Numbered from the stretch's first letter, positions 50,938 through 62,928 are shown. The stretch is DNA of 64,000 nt from [Mycobacterium] stephanolepidis (GCF_002356335.1 NZ_AP018165.1:124001-188000), one strand, 5' to 3'. The notes: generated by a model from the letters alone, not told the origin. Made by a program: numbers and translations.

Positions 50938-53900
50938 ATGACTGATACGCAACAGGATTCGACACCAGAGACCGAACCCGAGGCTCCAGAGGCGACGGAT
51001 GGCGACACCGGCTCCGACGCGCTTCCCGCGGACGGACTGCCGCAGGGTGAGCTGACCATCCCGGAGATGCGTGCATGGCTGCGCGACTGGATCGCCAAGG
51101 CCACCGGGGTGAGCCCCGACCGTGTCGATGAGTCGGCGCCCATGGTGGAGATGGGTCTGTCCTCGCGCGACGCGGTGGCGATGGCTGCCGATATCGAGGA
51201 CCTCACCGGGGTCACGCTGACGGCCACGGTCGCCTTCCAGCACCCCACCATCGAGTCGCTGGCCACTCGGATCATCGAGGGCGAACCGGAACTGCCGGAT
51301 GCCGGTGACGAGGACTGGTCGCGCGATCCCAACATTGCCGCAGGCGAATTCGACATCGCGGTGATCGGTCTGTCGACGCGCCTGCCCGGCGATGTGAACT
51401 CACCGACGCAGTTGTGGGAGGCGCTGCTGGAGGGACGCGACGCCATCACCGATCTGCCCGAGGGGCGTTGGGAAGAGTTCACCGTCGAGCCGCGTATCGC
51501 CGAACGTGTTGCGCAGGCCGCCACCCGGGGCGGCTACCTCAAGGACATCAAGGGATTCGACGCCGAATTCTTCACCCTGTCCAAGATGGAAGCCGACAAT
51601 ATGGATCCGCAGCAGCGGATCGCTCTCGAATTGACCTGGGAGGCATTGGAAAACGCCCGTATCCCGGCGTCCGCGCTCAAAGGTCAGAGCGTCGGTGTCT
51701 ACATCGGCAGCTCCAACAACGACTACAGCTACCTGTCGGTGGCAGACCCCACCGTCACGCACCCGTACGCCATCACCGGTAACGCGAGTTCAATTATCGC
51801 GAACCGGGTTTCGTACTTCTATGACTTCCGCGGACCAAGCGTCGCCGTCGACACCGCGTGTTCTTCGTCGCTCGTCGCGGTGCACCAGGGCGTTAAGGCG
51901 TTGCGTTGCGGTGAGGCCGACGTGGTGGTGGCCGGTGGTGTCAACGCACTCATCACCCCGGTGGTAACGGTCGGATTCGACGAGGTCGGTGGCGTGCTCG
52001 CGCCGGACGGCCGCATCAAGTCCTTCTCGCAGGATGCCAACGGCTACAGCCGTTCCGAGGGTGGCGGCATGCTGATACTCAAGCGGCTCTCCGATGCGCG
52101 TCGCGACGGTGACCCGATCATGGCGATCATCGCCGGCTCCGCGGTCAATCACGATGGCCGTTCCAACGGTCTGCTCGCCCCCAACCCGGATGCTCAGGCA
52201 GAGGTGCTGCGCAAGGCCTACAAGGACGCCGGTATCGATCCGCGCACCGTCGATGTCATCGAAGCGCATGGCACCGGCACCATCCTCGGCGATCCGATCG
52301 AGGCCGACGGCCTGGGCCGGGTGGTGGGCCGTGGCCGCGACGCCGACAAGCCCGCGCTACTGGGCTCGGCCAAGTCGAACTTCGGGCACCTGGAATCCGC
52401 CGCCGGCGCCGCGAGCTTGTCGAAGATCGTGTTGGCCTTGCAGAACAACAAGGTTCCGCCGTCGATCAACTACTCCGGCCCCAACCCGTACATCGACTTC
52501 GACGCCATCCACCTCAAGGTCGTCGATCAGATTTCCGACTGGCCGCGCTACAGCGGCCACGCCATCGCGGGTGTCTCCGGTTTCGGATTCGGTGGCGCCA
52601 ACGCCCACATCGTGGTGCGTGAGGTGCTGCCGATCGACCTGGTCGAACCGGCGGAGCCGTCCGAATCCGATGAGGACGCCGATGTCAATGGCAAACATGC
52701 TGCGGCAGAGGAAGATACCGAGAGCGGCGGTGACGAATCCGCTGCTACCCGCTTTGATGAGTACGGCGAGTTCCTGGGCGGGTACTCCGACGAGCCGGTG
52801 GAACTGCCCGGGCTGACCGATGAGGCCAAGCGTCTCCGGGACGAGGCGCTGGCGGCACTGTCGAATGAAGAGCCGGTGACTCCCGTTGTGCCGCTGTTCA
52901 TCTCGGGATTCCTGTCCTCGCGTAAGAAGGCCGCTGCGGCCGCGCTGGCCGACTGGATGGAAACCGAAGAGGGGCAGTCCTACTCGCTGGAGTCCATCGG
53001 ACGTTCGCTCTCGCGTCGCAACCATGGCCGCTCCCGTGCGGTGGTGCTGGCACACGACCACGAAGAGGCCGTCAAGGGGCTGCGCGCCGTCGCCGAGGGC
53101 AAGCAAAAGCCCTACGTGTACTCCGCTGACGGACCGGTCAGCAGTGGCCCGGTCTGGGTGATGGCGGGATTCGGTGCGCAGCACCGGAAGATGGGCAAGA
53201 GCCTGTACCTGCGCGATCCGCTCTTCGCCGAGTGGATCAACAAGGTCGACTCCTATGTGCAGGACGAGCGGGGCTACTCCGTCGTGGAGCTGATCCTCGA
53301 CGACTCGCACGAATACGGCATCGAAACCAGCAACATCGCCATCTATGCGATCCAGATTGGGTTGGGCGAGGTGCTCAAGGCGCACGGCGCCAAACCCACC
53401 GCGGTGATCGGGCAATCGCTCGGCGAGCCCGCCTCCGCCTACTTCTCGGGCGGCTTGTCACTGGCTGACGCCACCCGGGTCATCTGCTCGCGCGCTCACC
53501 TGATGGGTGAGGGTGAGGCGATGCTGTTCGGCGAGTACATCCGGCTGATGGCCCTGGTCGAGTACTCGGCCGACGAGCTGAAGACGGTGTTCTCCGACTT
53601 CCCGGACCTCGAGGTGTGCGTGTACGCCGCCCCCTCGCAGACCGTTATCGGCGGTCCGCCCGCGCAGATCGACGCGATCGTGGCCCGCTGCGAGTCCGAG
53701 GGCAAGTTCGCCCGCAAGCTGCAGACCAAGGGTGCCGGCCACACCTCGCAGATGGACCCGCTGCTCGGCGAGTTCGCCGCTGAGCTACAGGGTATCGAGC
53801 CGACGACTCCGACCGTCGGGATCTTCTCGACGGTGCACGAGGGTAACTATTTCCGCCCCGGCGGTGAGCCGCTGCACGATGTCGATTACTGGAAAAAGGG

Positions 53901-56286
53901 AATGCGGCATTCGGTCTACTTCACCCACGGCACTCGCAATGCCGTCGAAGCCGGACACACCACCTTCCTCGAGCTGGCACCGAATCCGGTGGCGCTCATG
54001 CAGGTTGGCCTCACCACGATGGCGTCCGGGCTGCCCGACGCGCAGCTGATCGCGACCCTCGCCCGCAAGGAGGACGAGGTCGAGTCCCTGGTCAAGACCA
54101 TGGCGCAGCTGTACGTGCATGGCCATGCCCTGGATCCGCGGACACTGTTCGACAAGGCCGCCAAGTCGTCGGACTACGCGCCTATTCCCGCCACGGAATT
54201 CAAGCGCAAGCCACACTGGCTGCCCGCGCACTTCAGCGCCGACGGGTCGACCCGCATCCCGGGCACCCACGTCTCGCTGCCCGACGGCAAGCATGTCTGG
54301 GAGTGGAGCCCGCGGGAGATCGTCGGGGTCGATTTCGCCGAGTTGGTGAAAACGGCGGCGACATCGGTTATTTCGGGTGCACAGCTCACGGCCTTTGAGC
54401 AGCGGGCCATCCCGGGCGAGGGTTCCACGCTGGTGACCACTCTGTCGCGGCACCCCGGTGGTGCCACCGTGCAGGTGCACGCACGCATCGGTGAGTCGTT
54501 CACACTCGTCTACGACGCAGTGGTCTCCCGTGCGGGTCAGGGTGGCGCGCTGCCGTTCGCGACCGCTGCGGGTGTGGCCACCAACGGTTCGGCGACGGTG
54601 ACGGCTGCCCCGGCACAAGCGCTCGCAGTCGTGGAAGACGAAGTGCCCGAGGAGATTCATGACAACCTGCTCTCCGGGGCGGGTGCGGGTGCCGACTTCA
54701 AGAAGTGGAGCAAGGAGTCCGGCGAGCCGGTTATCGAGCGTCTGGCCTCGATCGTGTCGCTGGCCATGGGCTATGAGCCCGAGGACGTGCCCCGCGAGGT
54801 GCCGTTGATCGAGCTGGGGCTGGATTCATTGATGGCCGTGCGCATCAAGAACCGCGTCGAGTTCGACTTCGACCTGCCGCCCATTCAGCTGCAGGCCGTG
54901 CGCGATGCCAACCTGCTCGACGTCGAGCGGCTGGTCATCTACGCGTTGGAGAACCCGGACGCGGTGCACGAGTTGCACGACTACCAGCAGACCGACGAGT
55001 TCAAGGAGGCCGCACCGACAGGCGGCATGCTCTCGAAGGCCGATCTGGAGAAGGTGCTGGATGCCGTACCGCAGCCGGCAGAGCCAGAGCCCGTCGCCGA
55101 TGGCGCTCCCGCCGCGGAGTCGGCCCTTTCGGCGGAGACGTCGGAATTGGCCAAGGCCGCTGCCGCGATGAACCAGGAGGCTATCGCCGAGGCGCTCAAC
55201 GCTGACGTGCCACCGCGTGATGCGGCCGAACGCGTGGCCTTCGCGACGTGGGCCATCGTCACCGGTGAGTCGCCGGGCAGCATCTTCAATGCGTTGCCCA
55301 AGATCGATGACGCAACGGCAGAGAAACTCGCAGAACGCCTTTCGCAGCGTGCGGACGGGGAGATCGGTGCCGAGGAGGTCAAGCTCGCGCCGACTATCGA
55401 GGCACTCGGTGAGGTTGTCCGCAGCCGACTGGAGGCCGGCAAGATCGACGGTTTCGTGCGGACGTTGGCGCCCCGTCCCGACGGCACAGCGGGTTCCGCC
55501 ACGGTTCCCGTCTTCGTGTTCCATCCTGCGGGTGGGTCGACGGTGGTCTACGAGCCGCTGTTGAAGCGTCTGCCCGAGGGCACACCGATGTTCGGCTTCG
55601 AACGTGTTGAAGGCACCATCGAGGAGCGGGCCGCCCAGTACGTGCCGAAGCTGCTGGAGTTGCACAAGGGCCCGTTCATCCTGGCCGGGTGGTCACTGGG
55701 TGCGGTGCTGGCGTACGCCTGCGCGGTGGGCCTGAAGGAGGCCGGTGCGGAGGTCGCGTGGGTGGGCAATATCGATGGGGTGCGCCCCGGGACGCCGATC
55801 CTGACGACCACGGAGGAGACTCGCAAGCGCTGGGATCGCTACGCGAAGTTCGCGGAGAAGACCTTCAACGTGCAGATCCCGGAGATCCCCTACGAGCAGC
55901 TCGAGGAGCTCGACGACGAGGGCCAGGTGCGGTTCGTGCTGGAGGCCGTCAAGGCCGCCGGCGTGGAGATTCCCGGCGGCATCGTCGAGCACCAGCGCAC
56001 GTCCTACCTGGACCAGCGGGCCATCGACACGTCTACGCCGGTGCCCTTCGACGGGCATATGACGCTGTACATGGCCGACCGGTATCACGATGACGCCATC
56101 ACCTTCGAGCCCGCGTACGCGACTCGCCAGCCCGACGGTGGCTGGGGCGAGTTCGTCTCCGATCTGGAGGTGGTCCCGGTTGGTGGGGAGCACATCCAGA
56201 TCATCGACGAACCGTTCATCGCTAAGGTCGGTGCTCATATGAGTCAGGCATTGCGTTCCATCAATGCGAAGAACCAGGAAGGCTAG
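50938..56286 (+). CDS. pks13: polyketide synthase Pks13, mycolic acid condensase
   Basis: 1782 residues. Order: N-terminal ACP (Ser76 in GLSSRD), ketosynthase (about 138-570; Cys308 in DTACSSS, His in HGTGTILG and NFGHLE), an acidic linker, acyltransferase (about 715-1050; Ser827 in GQSLGE), second ACP (Ser1297 in GLDSLM), linker, and thioesterase (about 1510-1775; Ser1586 in GWSLGA, His1752). It condenses the meromycoloyl chain with carboxyacyl-CoA to make the beta-keto precursor of mycolic acid. GGAGAGG lies 8 bases before ATG 50938. Offset to the known Rv3800c positions is small and constant in the N-terminal part. Confidence 0.98.
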   Translation: MTDTQQDSTPETEPEAPEATDGDTGSDALPADGLPQGELTIPEMRAWLRDWIAKATGVSPDRVDESAPMVEMGLSSRDAVAMAADIEDLTGVTLTATVAFQHPTIESLATRIIEGEPELPDAGDEDWSRDPNIAAGEFDIAVIGLSTRLPGDVNSPTQLWEALLEGRDAITDLPEGRWEEFTVEPRIAERVAQAATRGGYLKDIKGFDAEFFTLSKMEADNMDPQQRIALELTWEALENARIPASALKGQSVGVYIGSSNNDYSYLSVADPTVTHPYAITGNASSIIANRVSYFYDFRGPSVAVDTACSSSLVAVHQGVKALRCGEADVVVAGGVNALITPVVTVGFDEVGGVLAPDGRIKSFSQDANGYSRSEGGGMLILKRLSDARRDGDPIMAIIAGSAVNHDGRSNGLLAPNPDAQAEVLRKAYKDAGIDPRTVDVIEAHGTGTILGDPIEADGLGRVVGRGRDADKPALLGSAKSNFGHLESAAGAASLSKIVLALQNNKVPPSINYSGPNPYIDFDAIHLKVVDQISDWPRYSGHAIAGVSGFGFGGANAHIVVREVLPIDLVEPAEPSESDEDADVNGKHAAAEEDTESGGDESAATRFDEYGEFLGGYSDEPVELPGLTDEAKRLRDEALAALSNEEPVTPVVPLFISGFLSSRKKAAAAALADWMETEEGQSYSLESIGRSLSRRNHGRSRAVVLAHDHEEAVKGLRAVAEGKQKPYVYSADGPVSSGPVWVMAGFGAQHRKMGKSLYLRDPLFAEWINKVDSYVQDERGYSVVELILDDSHEYGIETSNIAIYAIQIGLGEVLKAHGAKPTAVIGQSLGEPASAYFSGGLSLADATRVICSRAHLMGEGEAMLFGEYIRLMALVEYSADELKTVFSDFPDLEVCVYAAPSQTVIGGPPAQIDAIVARCESEGKFARKLQTKGAGHTSQMDPLLGEFAAELQGIEPTTPTVGIFSTVHEGNYFRPGGEPLHDVDYWKKGMRHSVYFTHGTRNAVEAGHTTFLELAPNPVALMQVGLTTMASGLPDAQLIATLARKEDEVESLVKTMAQLYVHGHALDPRTLFDKAAKSSDYAPIPATEFKRKPHWLPAHFSADGSTRIPGTHVSLPDGKHVWEWSPREIVGVDFAELVKTAATSVISGAQLTAFEQRAIPGEGSTLVTTLSRHPGGATVQVHARIGESFTLVYDAVVSRAGQGGALPFATAAGVATNGSATVTAAPAQALAVVEDEVPEEIHDNLLSGAGAGADFKKWSKESGEPVIERLASIVSLAMGYEPEDVPREVPLIELGLDSLMAVRIKNRVEFDFDLPPIQLQAVRDANLLDVERLVIYALENPDAVHELHDYQQTDEFKEAAPTGGMLSKADLEKVLDAVPQPAEPEPVADGAPAAESALSAETSELAKAAAAMNQEAIAEALNADVPPRDAAERVAFATWAIVTGESPGSIFNALPKIDDATAEKLAERLSQRADGEIGAEEVKLAPTIEALGEVVRSRLEAGKIDGFVRTLAPRPDGTAGSATVPVFVFHPAGGSTVVYEPLLKRLPEGTPMFGFERVEGTIEERAAQYVPKLLELHKGPFILAGWSLGAVLAYACAVGLKEAGAEVAWVGNIDGVRPGTPILTTTEETRKRWDRYAKFAEKTFNVQIPEIPYEQLEELDDEGQVRFVLEAVKAAGVEIPGGIVEHQRTSYLDQRAIDTSTPVPFDGHMTLYMADRYHDDAITFEPAYATRQPDGGWGEFVSDLEVVPVGGEHIQIIDEPFIAKVGAHMSQALRSINAKNQEG

Positions 56287-56288
56287 AC

Positions 56289-57839
56289 GTGCCACCACAT
56301 ACAACCGCGGAGAAGGTCGCCGACCTGCGTGAGCGGATTGCCCGCACACAAGAGCCGGGTGACGCCAAGGCCATCGCCAAGCGTGACGCCAAGGGCATCC
56401 CGAGTGCGCGCGCTCGCATCCATGCTCTGCTCGACAAGGGCAGCTTCCTGGAGCTCGGCGCATTCGGGCGTACTCCTGGTGATCCGAATGCCCCGTATAC
56501 CGATGGTGTGGTGACCGGGTTGGGCCGCATCGACGATCGTCCGGTGGCGGTGTTCTCCCATGACCAGACGGTCTACCAGGGAAGCGTCGGCGAGATGTTC
56601 GGCCGCAAGGTGGCCAAGCTCATGGAGTGGGCGGCCACCAATGGTTGCCCGGTGATCGGTATCAACGACTCGGCGGGTGCCCGTATTCAAGACACCGCCA
56701 CGTCGTTGGCCTGGTACGCGGAGTTGGGGCGTCGTCACGAGATGCTGCGTGGCATGGTCCCGGAGATCTCGTTGATCTTCGGCAAGTGTGCCGGTGGTGC
56801 GGTGTACTCGCCGATCCAGACCGACCTCGTGGTCGCGGTGCGCGATCAGGGCTACATGTTCATCACCGGGCCCGACGTCATCAAGGACGTCACCGGCGAG
56901 GACGTCACGTTCGACGAACTCGGCGGCGCGGATGTGCAGGCTCAGCGTGGCAACATCCACAAGGTGGTCGAGGACGAAACGGCCGCGTACCAGTACGTCC
57001 GTGATTACCTGAGCTTCTTGCCCTCCAACACCTTCGACTATCCGCCCGTCATCAACCCGGGCCTGGAGCCCGAGATCACCGAGGACGATCTGTACCTCGA
57101 CACGATCATTCCGGACGCCGATAACCAGGGCTACGACATGCACGAGGTTCTGCTGCGGATTTTCGACGACGGCGATGTCTTTGAAATCGCCGACCAGCGC
57201 AGCCCCTCCATGATCACCGCGTTCGCCCGCGTCGACGGGAGCCCGGTCGGCGTCATCGCCAACCAGCCGATGCACATGTCCGGGGCGGTGGGCAACGAGG
57301 CTTCTGACAAGGCGGCCGGTTTCATCCGGTTCTGCGACTCGTTCAATCTCCCCTTGGTGTTCGTGGTCGATACTCCGGGCGCCATGCCGGGTGTGGAAGA
57401 AGAGACCAACGGCGTCATCAAGCGCGGCGGCAGGTTCTTCAATGCCGTGGTGGAGGCTGATGTGCCCAAGGTGACGATCATTACCCGTAAGGCGTACGGC
57501 GGCGGGTATGCGGTCATGGGCTCCAAGCAGCTCTCGGCGGACCTGAACTTCGCCTGGCCGACAGCGCGTATCGCGGTGATCGGTGCCGAGGGTGCGGCGC
57601 AGCTGCTGGTGAAGCGATTCCCCGACCCGACCGCGCCAGAGGTGCAGAAGATTCGCGCCGATTTCATCGAGGGCTACAACAAGAACCTGGCCACCCCGTG
57701 GATCGCCGCCGAGCGTGGCTACATCGATGGCGTGATCGAGCCGCATCAGACTCGGCTGCTACTGCGTCAGTCGTTGAAGCTGTTGCGGGACAAGCAGATC
57801 GCCCGTGTGCAGCGTAAGCACGGTCTTACCCCGATCTAA
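56289..57839 (+). CDS. accD4: acyl-CoA carboxylase beta subunit AccD4
   Basis: 516 residues with two crotonase-like halves. Conserved elements are [18 protein letters not shown] and [11 protein letters not shown] (N half) and [20 protein letters not shown] with [13 protein letters not shown] (C half). As part of the long-chain acyl-CoA carboxylase (AccA3/AccD4/AccD5/AccE5) it makes the carboxyacyl-CoA used by Pks13. The GTG at 56289 follows the pks13 stop by 2 bases. Orthologue of Rv3799c. Confidence 0.96.
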   Translation: MPPHTTAEKVADLRERIARTQEPGDAKAIAKRDAKGIPSARARIHALLDKGSFLELGAFGRTPGDPNAPYTDGVVTGLGRIDDRPVAVFSHDQTVYQGSVGEMFGRKVAKLMEWAATNGCPVIGINDSAGARIQDTATSLAWYAELGRRHEMLRGMVPEISLIFGKCAGGAVYSPIQTDLVVAVRDQGYMFITGPDVIKDVTGEDVTFDELGGADVQAQRGNIHKVVEDETAAYQYVRDYLSFLPSNTFDYPPVINPGLEPEITEDDLYLDTIIPDADNQGYDMHEVLLRIFDDGDVFEIADQRSPSMITAFARVDGSPVGVIANQPMHMSGAVGNEASDKAAGFIRFCDSFNLPLVFVVDTPGAMPGVEEETNGVIKRGGRFFNAVVEADVPKVTIITRKAYGGGYAVMGSKQLSADLNFAWPTARIAVIGAEGAAQLLVKRFPDPTAPEVQKIRADFIEGYNKNLATPWIAAERGYIDGVIEPHQTRLLLRQSLKLLRDKQIARVQRKHGLTPI

Positions 57840-57850
57840 CGATTCATCGT

Positions 57851-57890
57851 CAGAAGGCCCCCGCACGCGACGCGTGTCGGGGGCCTTCTG
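57851..57890 (+). terminator. intrinsic terminator of the fadD32-pks13-accD4 unit
   Basis: CAGAAGGCCCCCG, loop that itself holds CACGC-GAC-GCGTG, then CGGGGGCCTTCTG, a 13-bp perfect outer stem. T-rich GCTTGT follows. It sits 12 bases past the accD4 stop and also before the convergent gene. Confidence 0.9.
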
Positions 57891-57902
57891 CTTGTCGGAG
57901 TC

Positions 57903-58317
57903 TCAGTCGCGCAGCACGAGGGCGCGGCTGCCCGCGTGGGCCCACACCATGGCGGCGCCGATCGAGATCAGCATGGTCATCCAGGAGAACCAGGTGACGT
58001 CGATGCGCGGACCGGAGATGAAGCTGTCTTGTACGGCCGGCCAGTACGTCGGCATGAGGTGCACATAACCGAGTCCGAGGACGCTGGCTGTGCCCACCAC
58101 CACGGTGACTTCCGGCGCGTGCTTGCAGTGGCGCAGGATCATCGTCACCGCGATCGCGATCAGAACCGCGTGCGTGGCCGAGAGGTACGTGAGCGTGGGC
58201 GGTGCCGCCGCGATACCGCGGCGCAGGTGGTCGATGAGGTCCAGTGCCCAGCCCGATGATGAAGGCAACGGTGGCGGCCCGCAGAAATCTGTCGGCGCGA
58301 GTGGTGAGCTCTGTCAT
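57903..58317 (-). pseudogene. frameshifted small membrane protein
   Basis: Translation starts at ATG 58317, with ACGGAGG 5 bases upstream, as MTELTTRADRFLRAATVAFIIG. It then runs out of frame. From 58250 the next frame reads WALDLIDHLRRGIAAAPPT and on to a normal stop at 57903, with three more hydrophobic segments. Removing one base near 58251 (GGG C TGG) joins them into about 137 residues. The second frame alone (57903-58268) has no ribosome site. So this is a disrupted gene, a sequencing error or a rare +1 frameshift site. Family not recognised. Confidence 0.6.
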
Positions 58318-58332
58318 CGCGACCTCCGTTGG

Positions 58333-58353
58333 TCTACTACAAACGATAGTAGA
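58333..58353. promoter_or_regulatory. dyad upstream of the frameshifted membrane gene
   Basis: TCTACTA-CAAACGA-TAGTAGA, a perfect 7-7-7 inverted repeat in the 39-base gap between the CDF stop and the ATG at 58317. The minus strand TACTAT could serve as a -10 box, so a repressor there would block transcription. Similar short TACTA/TAGTA dyads are typical of BlaI/MecI/CopY-type winged helix proteins, but this is only a resemblance. Confidence 0.5.
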
Positions 58354-58356
58354 TAC

Positions 58357-59331
58357 CTAACTTGTGCCGGGCAACATGCTTTCGCCCGAGCGGTACGGCT
58401 CTCCGTGGGGGTCGAGGCAGTGTGTGGAGGCCTCGGTGTCCTCGTGGTCGACCTGCAACGTGGTGTGGTCGATGTCGTACTGCGTATGGAGTAACCCTTC
58501 GATGTCGCGCCGTATTCCGTGGCAGTCCGCATCGGGGGCCACCAAGATATGGGCAGACAGTGCGGGCTGACCGGAGGTGATCTGCCAGATGTGCAGATCG
58601 TGCACTTCGGCGACCGATGGCAACGCCGCGAGCTGCGTGCCGATGGCCTCGGGATCCATGTTCGCCGGTGCGGCTTCCAGGAAGATACGGCCCGATTCAC
58701 GCACCAGACCCCATCCGGCCTTGAGCATGAGTGCGGCGACGACGAGGGCGGCGATGGCATCGGCGCGGGTGAACCCGGTGAGCCACACCACGGCGCCCGC
58801 GACGGCGGTGGCGATGAATGCGTACAGGTCGTTGAGGATGTGCTGGAAGGCCCCCTCGACATTGAGGCTGGACCGGTTGGCCTTGCTGATGCACCAGGTG
58901 GCCGCGACGTTGACGACGATGCCCGCCAGTGCCGTGACGAACACGAGCAGACCGGACACCTCTGGGGGAGTGATCAGCCGGCGGATGCCCTCGTAGATGA
59001 AGAAGGCGGCAAGCAGGAACAGGGTGACGCCGTTGGCCTGCGCCGACAGGATCTCGGCGCGTTTGAGCCCGTAGGTGTAGCTGCCACGGGCCGGGCGGGA
59101 GGCGAGTCGAATGGCGATGAGGGCCAACACGATTGACGCCGCGTCGGTCAGCATGTGCCCGGCATCGGAGATCAGCGCCAATGACTGGGCGATCACACCG
59201 ATGACGACCTCGACGGCCATGAATCCGCCGATCAGGATCAGGGCTATGGTCAGCCATTTCCGATCGGCGTTGGCACTCACGCCGTGGCCATGCGAGTGCC
59301 CGGCTCCGTGCTCGTGTGCGTCGGTGGACAT
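58357..59331 (-). CDS. cation diffusion facilitator (CDF) family metal exporter
   Basis: About 324 residues. A His-rich N-terminus (HEHGAGHSHGHG) is followed by six membrane helices. Helix 2 has SDAGHMLTDAASIV and helix 5 has HILNDLYAF, the four metal-site residues of the CzcD/ZitB group (HD-HD). The C-terminal cytosolic domain starts at about 225 and includes SVAEVHDLHIWQIT. It exports Zn2+ or a similar ion in exchange for H+. ATG 59331 has AGAGGGAG before it. Divergent from the zinc-ribbon gene. Confidence 0.93.
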   Translation of the reverse strand: MSTDAHEHGAGHSHGHGVSANADRKWLTIALILIGGFMAVEVVIGVIAQSLALISDAGHMLTDAASIVLALIAIRLASRPARGSYTYGLKRAEILSAQANGVTLFLLAAFFIYEGIRRLITPPEVSGLLVFVTALAGIVVNVAATWCISKANRSSLNVEGAFQHILNDLYAFIATAVAGAVVWLTGFTRADAIAALVVAALMLKAGWGLVRESGRIFLEAAPANMDPEAIGTQLAALPSVAEVHDLHIWQITSGQPALSAHILVAPDADCHGIRRDIEGLLHTQYDIDHTTLQVDHEDTEASTHCLDPHGEPYRSGESMLPGTS

Positions 59332-59352
59332 GGCCACTCCCTCTCTTAGATT

Positions 59353-59378
59353 CATGCAAACATATGCATGCTAGCATG
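59353..59378. promoter_or_regulatory. overlapping palindromes between CDF and zinc-ribbon genes
   Basis: CATGCA-N6-TGCATG (59353-59370) and the perfect 12-base palindrome CATGCTAGCATG (59367-59378) overlap by four bases. They fill the centre of the 51-base divergent gap, next to TAGCAT, a -10 candidate for the zinc-ribbon gene. The layout fits a metal sensor of the ArsR/SmtB type; no such gene is in the window. Confidence 0.6.
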
Positions 59379-59382
59379 TGTC

Positions 59383-59697
59383 ATGACAAACGTTCAGCCC
59401 TTGACCTGTCCCAAGTGTGAATCGCAGATGCTGTCCACGAAGTGGTTTGGTGTGCGCACGTTCCAGTGCACAGGCTGCGCCGCCGTGCTGTTGGAGCAGG
59501 AGAGTCTGCAGCAGTTCGTGGACGGTGCCGCTCGCTTCGGCCCGTCGGCGCATATCGACCAGGCGCCCACCGCGCAGCCGTATCCACCCGCACCGCAACC
59601 GTATCCGCCCGCGCCACCGCAGCCGGACTATCGCGGCGTCATGGGTGGGTTGTTTGGTGGCGGTGGCCACGGCTATCGGCGGCGGGGTCACCACTAG
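59383..59697 (+). CDS. zinc-ribbon (TFIIB-type) small protein
   Basis: 104 residues. CPKCES near residue 9 and CTGCAAVLLE near 30 form a CxxC-x18-CxxC zinc ribbon. A Pro/Tyr-rich repeat follows (PYPPAPQPYPPAPPQP), and a Gly/His/Arg-rich tail (GGGGHGYRRRGHH) that may also bind metal. Divergent from the CDF exporter across a palindromic gap, so probably co-regulated with it. Function unknown. Confidence 0.8.
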   Translation: MTNVQPLTCPKCESQMLSTKWFGVRTFQCTGCAAVLLEQESLQQFVDGAARFGPSAHIDQAPTAQPYPPAPQPYPPAPPQPDYRGVMGGLFGGGGHGYRRRGHH

Positions 59698-59715
59698 TCC
59701 CCTGCGCGAGGTGGG

Positions 59716-62700
59716 TTAGGGCTTGATCCGTATCTTGTTCGGCTTCCAGAGTCCGCTGTGCACCTCGGACCCGTACTCGATCTGGGCGGGTTGGGCGTCG
59801 ACGAGGGTGTCGAACTTGCGTAGCGAGCCCCAATCTCTACCCCAGTCCTTGGACAGGTAGGTCGGCATCACATGGGCCCGCAGGAGCAGATCGGTGATAC
59901 CCAACAGGCCGCCGTTCTCGCCGTCCTCCCAGGTATCGGTGTCCTTGCGCTTCTGGTCGTAGTCCGGAGTGATGCGGAACTCGGGGATCTCGGTGATCCC
60001 GTACTGGTGCAGCATCGGCTGCTGGCAGGGGAAGACGAGCCCCACGGTCCAGTCCATGAGCACAGGCCGCTCACTGCCCACATACTCCTGCAACGACTTC
60101 AGCTCGGGCACGCGAGGCGGGGTGAAGGCCAGCCAGTCGCCCGGACTCAGCGAGAGGTCAACGGCCACGATGCGCACTGCGGTGGCGGTATCCGGGATAT
60201 CCGAACGCGCGAAGCGCAGATTGCGCCATGACGGGGCCGGGCCCAGGTCATAGGGCGTCAGCCGTCCGGCGGGCGTGAAAGTTCCGTTCGGCCCGGCCGT
60301 GCCGTACTCCAGCTCCAGTGTCTGCCCGGCGACGGCGCCCTTGACGTTCTTGGCGGCGATCGTTCCGGCAGCTGTCACCACCACCAGTGGGCGGGCGGTA
60401 TCACGGGCCGGTAGCTCATACCAGTCGGAGGTCGCCTTCGCCTGCTGTTGCGGGCCGACCCGGTAGGTGCCCACGATCGGCACTCGCGCCGGGTCCAGCC
60501 CGTAGGGCAGGCGCACGGTGGAGCCGTTGATCCCCGGAGTCTTGTTGCGGTCCTTGGAATCCCAGTCGTAATCGGTGCCCGGGCGCGAGTCGTTCATCCG
60601 GATCGACTCGGCGACGATCTTGTCCGGCACTCCGTCTGGTGTGAATCCGGAGGGAGCCGCGCCGCCGAGCGGGCCCAGGGGGCCCGATGGTGCGCCAATG
60701 GCCCGCAGCAGACCGGCATTCGGGTCGGACTCGACCAGAACATCGTCGGCCAGCCCGCACCCGCCGGCGAGTTCACGGATGTTGGCCCAGCCGTTGGAGT
60801 ACGACGGGTACTGACGAACGACACCGATCGCCAGCTGGCAGATGGATGTCAGCACCATGAATCCGGCCGCCCAGGCCACCGGGGCTGAGGTGACGGACCT
60901 GATCACCCGGTTGTCCTCGTGCCGAGGCGAGAAGTGCAGCCATGCCGCGTAGGCCACGGCCAGCGCGAACAGCGCGAAAAATATTGTGCTGACGCTTATT
61001 CCGGCGATCTTGGGCATGCTGCTGTTGAAGGGCACACCGAAACTCGAGACGTACCACCAGCCGGCCGCGCTGGCCCAGCTCAGTGCCAGCACGAACAGCA
61101 CGGTTGCCACGACTGCCATCCTGTTGCGGCTCCAGCGCAGCACCTGTGGCGATACCAGCACCGTGGCCAGGGCTGCGACCGCGGCTCCCAGGGCCGCGAA
61201 GAGCCCGAAGTGGTGCACCCACTTCGTCGGCGCGAACATCAGGAAGAAAATGGTGCCGAAGACGACGCCCAGTACGCGCCAGGCCGGCCCTCGGGCGACA
61301 CCGGGAACCCGCTTGCGGCGCAACAGGATGAACATCGCGATGAACAGGCACGCGGCGATGAGCAGGAACCCGAAGCGTCGCGACACCGAGCCGTCGACGG
61401 TCGGCAGGAACATGTAGTAGTACCGCAGGTTGTCGGTGTACCACGCCTGGGATGGGCCGATCGCGGTGCGAATCCGGGTGGCTTCGACGACCGTCGCCAG
61501 GGTCTGGTCGGAGAAGATCACGGGCAGGATGACTGTTCCCGCGGCCAGCATGGGCGACACCAACGGCCAGGTGCCCACCTGCCGGTGCTTCGTCACGATG
61601 ATGCGCAGAATAGGTCGGCCACCGGCGAGCAGGGCGGCGACGGCGATCAGGCCCGTCGGCTGAATCCCCAGGGTGAAGGCCGCGGTGACGATCGCCAGCG
61701 CGGCCGGGGTGAGTCGGCGAGAGGTGATGGCGCGTTCGATGAGCACCCAGGTGATCAGCGATCCGACGGCGATCTGGCCCTCGGGGCGCAGGCCGTTGTT
61801 GAACGGGAACCACGATGCCAGCAGCACAAAGCCGGCGGCCCAGGCCGCGGGCTTGCTGCGGGCGACGGCGGGCCCCAAGCGGGGCAGCACCTCCCGGCTG
61901 ATCAGCAGCCAGCAGACCAGTGAGGCGACGAGGTCGGGCAACCGGATCCACAGGCTGATATCGCTGAACTTCGTCATGATGGCCAGCAGGTTGTAGTACC
62001 AGCCGAAGGGGTCCTCGGGACTGCCGAACCAGCGGAAGTAGTTGGCCATGTACCCGGCATGCTCGGCGGTACGCGCCATGCCCATCTGGTAGCCGTCGTC
62101 CGAAGATCCCGCGCCGATCACGTACCAGAGCACCAGGCTGCTCATGATGACGGTGTCGGTGAGATCGAAACGGCGCCAGCGGGTGGGAATGACCCGCCGC
62201 ATGCGATGACCGTCGGTCTGGTCGATTCGCCACAGGGCCAGCAGCGCGACGATCGTGGAGATGACCGCGCCCACCATCGCCGCGAGCTTGAGAAGCGTTG
62301 GGCTGGAGGAGAACCGGTTGTCGATATGGGCGGTGAGGCTCAGTCCTGCCGGAGCCGGACCGGTGAGCTGGGTGAAGACCCCGACGATCTGCGGGCGCAG
62401 ATTGGGATCGGGGAATCCCGACTTGAGGTCAGCGCTCTTGTCGGCACCGTCGCCGCGCAGCCCCTCGAATGTCGCGTACGTGCCTTTGTCGGAGGAGGTG
62501 ATGACGATCTGCCGGCACTCGGGCGAGGCCACCTTGGCGCGCGGAGCGGTGGCGATGACCACGTTGCGGTCGGTGATGTCGACGCGTTCCTTGGAGACCT
62601 TGACGAACAGGCCCTGTAACGCGGCCTCTTTGCCTTCGGGAGGTGCGGTACTCAGGATCACCGCGCCCTCGGCGGGTGCCGAGTTGATGACCGCGCACGG

Positions 62701-62928
62701 GACGGTCACGGTCATGTCCATCGGCGTCTGCGCGATCAGCGGCGCAGTGACGTTGTTCAGCTGTCCCTGCTGCGGCCAGTTGAGGGTCGCGGTGGACACC
62801 TCGACCGGCAGCAGGGGGATGGAGACGCTCAACACGAACCCGAGCAGACCGAAAACGGTTGCCGTCCAACGTGCGATGTTCAGCTTGCGGGCCTCAGGAG
62901 AGGTGTCTGTCACGGAATTCTGTGTCAT
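59716..62928 (-). CDS. embB: arabinosyltransferase EmbB
   Basis: 1070 residues. GT-C membrane domain (about 1-690) and a C-terminal extracytoplasmic carbohydrate-binding part. The catalytic loop holds [10 protein letters not shown] (Asp277-Asp278), with Gln281-Met282 where M. tuberculosis EmbB has Ile303-Leu304. EmbB polymerises arabinan and is the ethambutol target. Its start overlaps the upstream emb gene (ATGA), and it is last on the minus strand, as in embCAB. The QM pair is a known natural resistance marker. Confidence 0.95.
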   Translation of the reverse strand: MTQNSVTDTSPEARKLNIARWTATVFGLLGFVLSVSIPLLPVEVSTATLNWPQQGQLNNVTAPLIAQTPMDMTVTVPCAVINSAPAEGAVILSTAPPEGKEAALQGLFVKVSKERVDITDRNVVIATAPRAKVASPECRQIVITSSDKGTYATFEGLRGDGADKSADLKSGFPDPNLRPQIVGVFTQLTGPAPAGLSLTAHIDNRFSSSPTLLKLAAMVGAVISTIVALLALWRIDQTDGHRMRRVIPTRWRRFDLTDTVIMSSLVLWYVIGAGSSDDGYQMGMARTAEHAGYMANYFRWFGSPEDPFGWYYNLLAIMTKFSDISLWIRLPDLVASLVCWLLISREVLPRLGPAVARSKPAAWAAGFVLLASWFPFNNGLRPEGQIAVGSLITWVLIERAITSRRLTPAALAIVTAAFTLGIQPTGLIAVAALLAGGRPILRIIVTKHRQVGTWPLVSPMLAAGTVILPVIFSDQTLATVVEATRIRTAIGPSQAWYTDNLRYYYMFLPTVDGSVSRRFGFLLIAACLFIAMFILLRRKRVPGVARGPAWRVLGVVFGTIFFLMFAPTKWVHHFGLFAALGAAVAALATVLVSPQVLRWSRNRMAVVATVLFVLALSWASAAGWWYVSSFGVPFNSSMPKIAGISVSTIFFALFALAVAYAAWLHFSPRHEDNRVIRSVTSAPVAWAAGFMVLTSICQLAIGVVRQYPSYSNGWANIRELAGGCGLADDVLVESDPNAGLLRAIGAPSGPLGPLGGAAPSGFTPDGVPDKIVAESIRMNDSRPGTDYDWDSKDRNKTPGINGSTVRLPYGLDPARVPIVGTYRVGPQQQAKATSDWYELPARDTARPLVVVTAAGTIAAKNVKGAVAGQTLELEYGTAGPNGTFTPAGRLTPYDLGPAPSWRNLRFARSDIPDTATAVRIVAVDLSLSPGDWLAFTPPRVPELKSLQEYVGSERPVLMDWTVGLVFPCQQPMLHQYGITEIPEFRITPDYDQKRKDTDTWEDGENGGLLGITDLLLRAHVMPTYLSKDWGRDWGSLRKFDTLVDAQPAQIEYGSEVHSGLWKPNKIRIKP

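Noticed and set aside
49146..51524. 792-codon minus-strand open frame over fadD32 and pks13
   Set aside because: Shadow frame of third-position GC bias; no domains, no start signals.
60773..62233. 486-codon frame inside embB
   Set aside because: Alternative frame on the same strand as embB, Arg/Pro/His-rich, no recognisable domain.
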